This document shows positions 61,621 through 64,000 of a stretch of 64,000 bases of DNA, one piece after another. Numbering within the stretch: the stretch's first letter is position 1; each line of letters begins with the position of its first letter. The stretch lies in the NCBI GenBank assembly GCA_035651455.1, contig DASRFR010000038.1, positions 1 to 64,000 of the forward strand. Reading direction: 5' to 3'. This DNA is from DASRFR01 sp035651455. Lineage in GTDB: Bacteria > Acidobacteriota > Terriglobia > Terriglobales > Acidobacteriaceae. The translations under genes and the position numbers were made by a program. The notes under the pieces are model-generated. The model ran no database searches. It worked only from the letters and a program-made list of their open reading frames with translations, and was not told the DNA's origin.

Positions 61621-61853
61621 CGACCAATTCAGGCTCAGCAAGTAATTCAGCTCCTTACCCTTCTAGCCTGCGATGTAGGACATTTTGCACTTAAAGTAGA
61701 GAAGCACCGATCGTATTGCATCAAAAAACTACCATAAGCGTGATTGCGAGGATGCTCGGTAGCGCAAGCGGCGAACGACGTAAGCTATAGCACGGGAAAC
61801 GGAGCTGAACTCTGTAACATTATTGGCACACGACAAACTACTCCGTCGCGCAG

Positions 61854-62864
61854 TTAGCGTTTAGAGACCGTGTTGCTACCCGCATTCACGACCCACACAT
61901 TGGCCCCGTCAAAAGCAATGCCCTCAGGAAACTGTCCCGTGCGAAAGGTCCCAATCAGACTCCCATCGCTGGCACGTAGTTTGGTCACGTTGTTGCTGCT
62001 GAAATTGGTCACCCATATATTCGCGCCATCAAACACGACCCCTTGAGGAAGCGCGCCCACAGGAAAATTCCCAAGCACGGTACCATCGCTAGCCTGCAGC
62101 TTGGTGACGGTGTTGCTTCCCTGATTCACCACCCAGATGTGCAGTCCGTCGAAAGCTACTGCCACCGGACCCACTCCAGCCGTAAAGGTGCCAACCAGCC
62201 TGCCGTCAGCCGCTCGTAGTTTCGACAACGTGCTATCGCCCGTATTCGCGACCCAAATGTTGGCGCCGTCGAAAGCTATGCCCTCTGGCGCAAATCCGAC
62301 CGGGAACGTGCCCAGTAGTCTGCCGTCCAGGGCGCGAAGCTTAGTAACGTTGTTGCTGCCCAAGTTCGATACCCAAATGTCCGCACCATCAAAAGCGACT
62401 CCGAAAGGAGAGAACCCCACCGGGAAGCTTCCCAAGGATTTGCCATCGCTCGCGCGCAGCCTCATGACGCTGCTACTGCCTTGGTCGGCAACCCAAATCG
62501 TTGCGCCATCAAAAGCGATTCCACTCGGTGATGTTCCCGCCGGAAAAGTGCCTAGCCGGGTGCCGTCGCTGGCTCGCAACTTCGTAACCGTGTTGGCACT
62601 GAAGTTTGTGACCCACACGCTAGCACCGTCGAAAGCGATCTGCCCGGGGCCATCGCCAACTCCGAAGGTAGCGGTGAGGTTTGCTTGATACCAGCGCAGG
62701 ATAGCGATTTGATCAGGATTAACGGAGGCTGGAGCAACGTCGGTCATGTCAACGCCATGTAGACCCGGGGCTTGTTGCTGACCCAGCATGGGTGCACAAA
62801 TTCCAAGTAAGCAGATACCGAGCAGGACCATTGAGGAATGGGACAAGTTGAAACGGTTTTGCAC
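61854..62864 (-). CDS. Secreted seven-repeat beta-propeller protein (YncE/NHL-like)
   Basis: The protein is 336 residues from a GTG with GAGGAGG nine bases upstream. A signal peptide (about 1-28, cleavage after MLGQ) is followed by a short linker. Then come exactly 40-residue repeats, six complete and one partial, each beginning FDGA-x-IWV and continuing through KLRASDG and GTF/GSFPVG. Together they should close one seven-bladed propeller, similar to YncE or virginiamycin-B-lyase-like repeat proteins. No catalytic residues are evident. Surface binding of a ligand is the likely role. It stands between the CadC-like gene and a ferritin-like gene. Confidence 0.85.
   Translation of the reverse strand: MQNRFNLSHSSMVLLGICLLGICAPMLGQQQAPGLHGVDMTDVAPASVNPDQIAILRWYQANLTATFGVGDGPGQIAFDGASVWVTNFSANTVTKLRASDGTRLGTFPAGTSPSGIAFDGATIWVADQGSSSVMRLRASDGKSLGSFPVGFSPFGVAFDGADIWVSNLGSNNVTKLRALDGRLLGTFPVGFAPEGIAFDGANIWVANTGDSTLSKLRAADGRLVGTFTAGVGPVAVAFDGLHIWVVNQGSNTVTKLQASDGTVLGNFPVGALPQGVVFDGANIWVTNFSSNNVTKLRASDGSLIGTFRTGQFPEGIAFDGANVWVVNAGSNTVSKR
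61857..62633 (-). repeat. Tandem 120-bp coding repeats in the propeller gene
   Basis: The 40-residue protein repeat corresponds to 120-base DNA units in register, six full and one partial. The units are clearly alike at DNA level, for example around the codons for the FDGA and KLRASDG segments. This suggests growth by unequal crossing-over, and the region may vary in copy number between strains. Confidence 0.75.
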
Positions 62865-63063
62865 TGGAACAGACCTCCTCGTGAATTTGAAAACCGTACA
62901 TGCGACAGCGCATTGGCCTTAAGGCTGACCAGCGCCTTCCAGCCATTAATTCACAACTCTGGTCGGCAGCGTTTCAGATGACAATGCCTTCGAAAAGGAA
63001 GTGGCTCTCGTAAAAAAACGGCGCCGTGCGATCTTGCCGCGACGCCTATCAGGATCCAAATCG

Positions 63064-64000
63064 TTAGTCACACTCACGTGTGGCGGCGTCGGCCTCTGCT
63101 GCTAAGTCGAGCAGCAGTTCAAAAAACTCTTTTGACTGTCCGATGAAAAGCCCCATCGATGTCAAGAATTTGACAACTCCCGTAGCAACTCCATTTGTAT
63201 TGGTGGGCCGAATAATCGAGCACTTCGGCAGTTTCCGAGTGAGGAACGGGCAGGGCTCCGGCATAATGAGGTTGGTCTGGAAAAGTTCACCACCGAAGGG
63301 CGGTGAATTCAGATCGGGGAACGTCAAGCCATTGGTAGGATCGGTCAAGGGTGCAAGGGGCGGCGACACTGCCGCACCCGCCTTATCCGACCAAGTTTGA
63401 AAGTGCATAGTTTCGGTCGGGCCGATGCTGATGAGAATTCGCAGAACCTCCACGCTGGTGGCTCGCTGTGCCATCGACGGATAAAGACTTGTGCCTCCTT
63501 GTTCGATCGTCGGCATGTGAAACCCTGCCGTATTAGCAATGGCCTGAATGTGAGCATCAGGGCTAAGGTCGGCGTCGTTCCTAGGAATCGCAGTGAATTG
63601 CCCTTTATGCAAATCGGGAACAGCTTGGGGGAATTTGAAGGCTGGATCAAGGTCTGGGTTGTGATTACTGCTGCGGTATCGCGTCCACCAACTGGTGTCT
63701 AAAGTCAGTTGTGTCAGGTTTGTGAGTCGTTTTCCAATCAGCTCTTGGTTGACTCCAGTCGCTGTGCTTCCCTGCAAAGTACGGAACTGATCCAGATTCA
63801 CTCCAGCTGCACCCCTTGATTCAAGGTAGGCATTCAGAAACGTAAAGTGGCTAATCTCATCGTCGGTATTATCGTGGATATACTGATCGAAATCCTCATC
63901 GAGATTTTTTAGTTTCGCAGTGTAGACCGGATTTCCACTTCCGCCAGGCACCTCTTTATCCTGAATTCCTCCTAGTTCGTTGTATTGCAGCCAAAAATCG
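63064..64000 (-). CDS. Ferritin-like domain protein, 5' end beyond the window
   Basis: The frame is open to the right edge (DFWLQYNELGG is read from the last bases), so at least 311 residues are present and the start is missing. The visible helices carry a di-iron-like pattern: E and H in NTDDEISHFTFLNAYLESRG and later PTETMHFQTWSD, with FWLQYNELGG upstream as a possible first helix. These are features of ferritin-like/rubrerythrin-type or DUF4439-like families. The segment between the helix pairs is long and Pro-rich, which is unusual for plain ferritin. A signal peptide may be in the missing part. Function cannot be stated beyond a probable metal-binding four-helix core. Confidence 0.65.
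   Translation of the reverse strand, partial: DFWLQYNELGGIQDKEVPGGSGNPVYTAKLKNLDEDFDQYIHDNTDDEISHFTFLNAYLESRGAAGVNLDQFRTLQGSTATGVNQELIGKRLTNLTQLTLDTSWWTRYRSSNHNPDLDPAFKFPQAVPDLHKGQFTAIPRNDADLSPDAHIQAIANTAGFHMPTIEQGGTSLYPSMAQRATSVEVLRILISIGPTETMHFQTWSDKAGAAVSPPLAPLTDPTNGLTFPDLNSPPFGGELFQTNLIMPEPCPFLTRKLPKCSIIRPTNTNGVATGVVKFLTSMGLFIGQSKEFFELLLDLAAEADAATRECD

Overview
The window is GC-rich, densely coded bacterial chromosome and most resembles a soil Acidobacteriota (Terriglobia / Koribacter-like) genome. This rests on gene content, not on a database search. The supporting genes are two serine/threonine kinases fused to TolB/PD40-like propellers, a CadC-like winged-helix protein with TPRs, two HpnI-like glycosyltransferases, orphan MacB-type permeases, a protein with TIGR03803-type repeats, and many secreted proteins of unknown function.

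Layout. 0-3.8 kb looks accessory: an AAA ATPase gene lies 3 nt before a TOPRIM-like (DUF4276-like) gene, and a PD-(D/E)XK-like protein converges on them. This block ends at the 3' end of the RNase P RNA gene (rnpB, minus strand, with a clear -10 box). 4.5-8.4 kb holds two MacB-like permeases and an HpnI-like glycosyltransferase. 8.4-17.6 kb holds an esterase, a DinB-like protein, a second HpnI-like glycosyltransferase, two tandem anchored TPR proteins, a succinate-semialdehyde-type dehydrogenase and a two-gene molybdenum hydroxylase. At 17.8 kb an elongator-type tRNA-Met follows a good sigma70 promoter. 17.9-23.7 kb carries a GH18-like secreted protein, a PknB-PD40 kinase and a secreted transglutaminase-like protein. 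23.9-28.1 kb is a run DoxX - GT2 - DUF2064 (TIGR04282-like) - GT87-like membrane glycosyltransferase, followed by a small secreted protein.

28.1-32.7 kb is a tightly packed minus-strand unit: PknB-PD40 kinase, SAM methyltransferase, radical SAM protein with a C-terminal Cys cluster. Together with the 0-3 kb ATPase/TOPRIM pair it is the best candidate here for an undescribed system. 32.8-36.2 kb holds a DmpA-type peptidase, a small secreted protein, another methyltransferase and a decayed zinc alcohol dehydrogenase remnant. 36.4-41.1 kb is hemE-hemH-rnr on the minus strand. 41.2-49.8 kb holds a GH9 glycosidase, an FMN 2-hydroxyacid dehydrogenase, an EamA transporter, a class C beta-lactamase-fold hydrolase, an MBL hydrolase and dusB.

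49.9-55.4 kb has a minus-strand run HPF-like, Rnk-like, two tiny membrane proteins, ABC ATPase and fused double permease, divergent from an nhaR-like LysR regulator. 55.6-64 kb holds repeat proteins, a small secreted protein, an ECF sigma factor divergent from a CadC-TPR protein, a seven-repeat beta-propeller protein and a ferritin-like protein that runs off the right edge. No CRISPR array, intact transposase or phage structural gene was seen.
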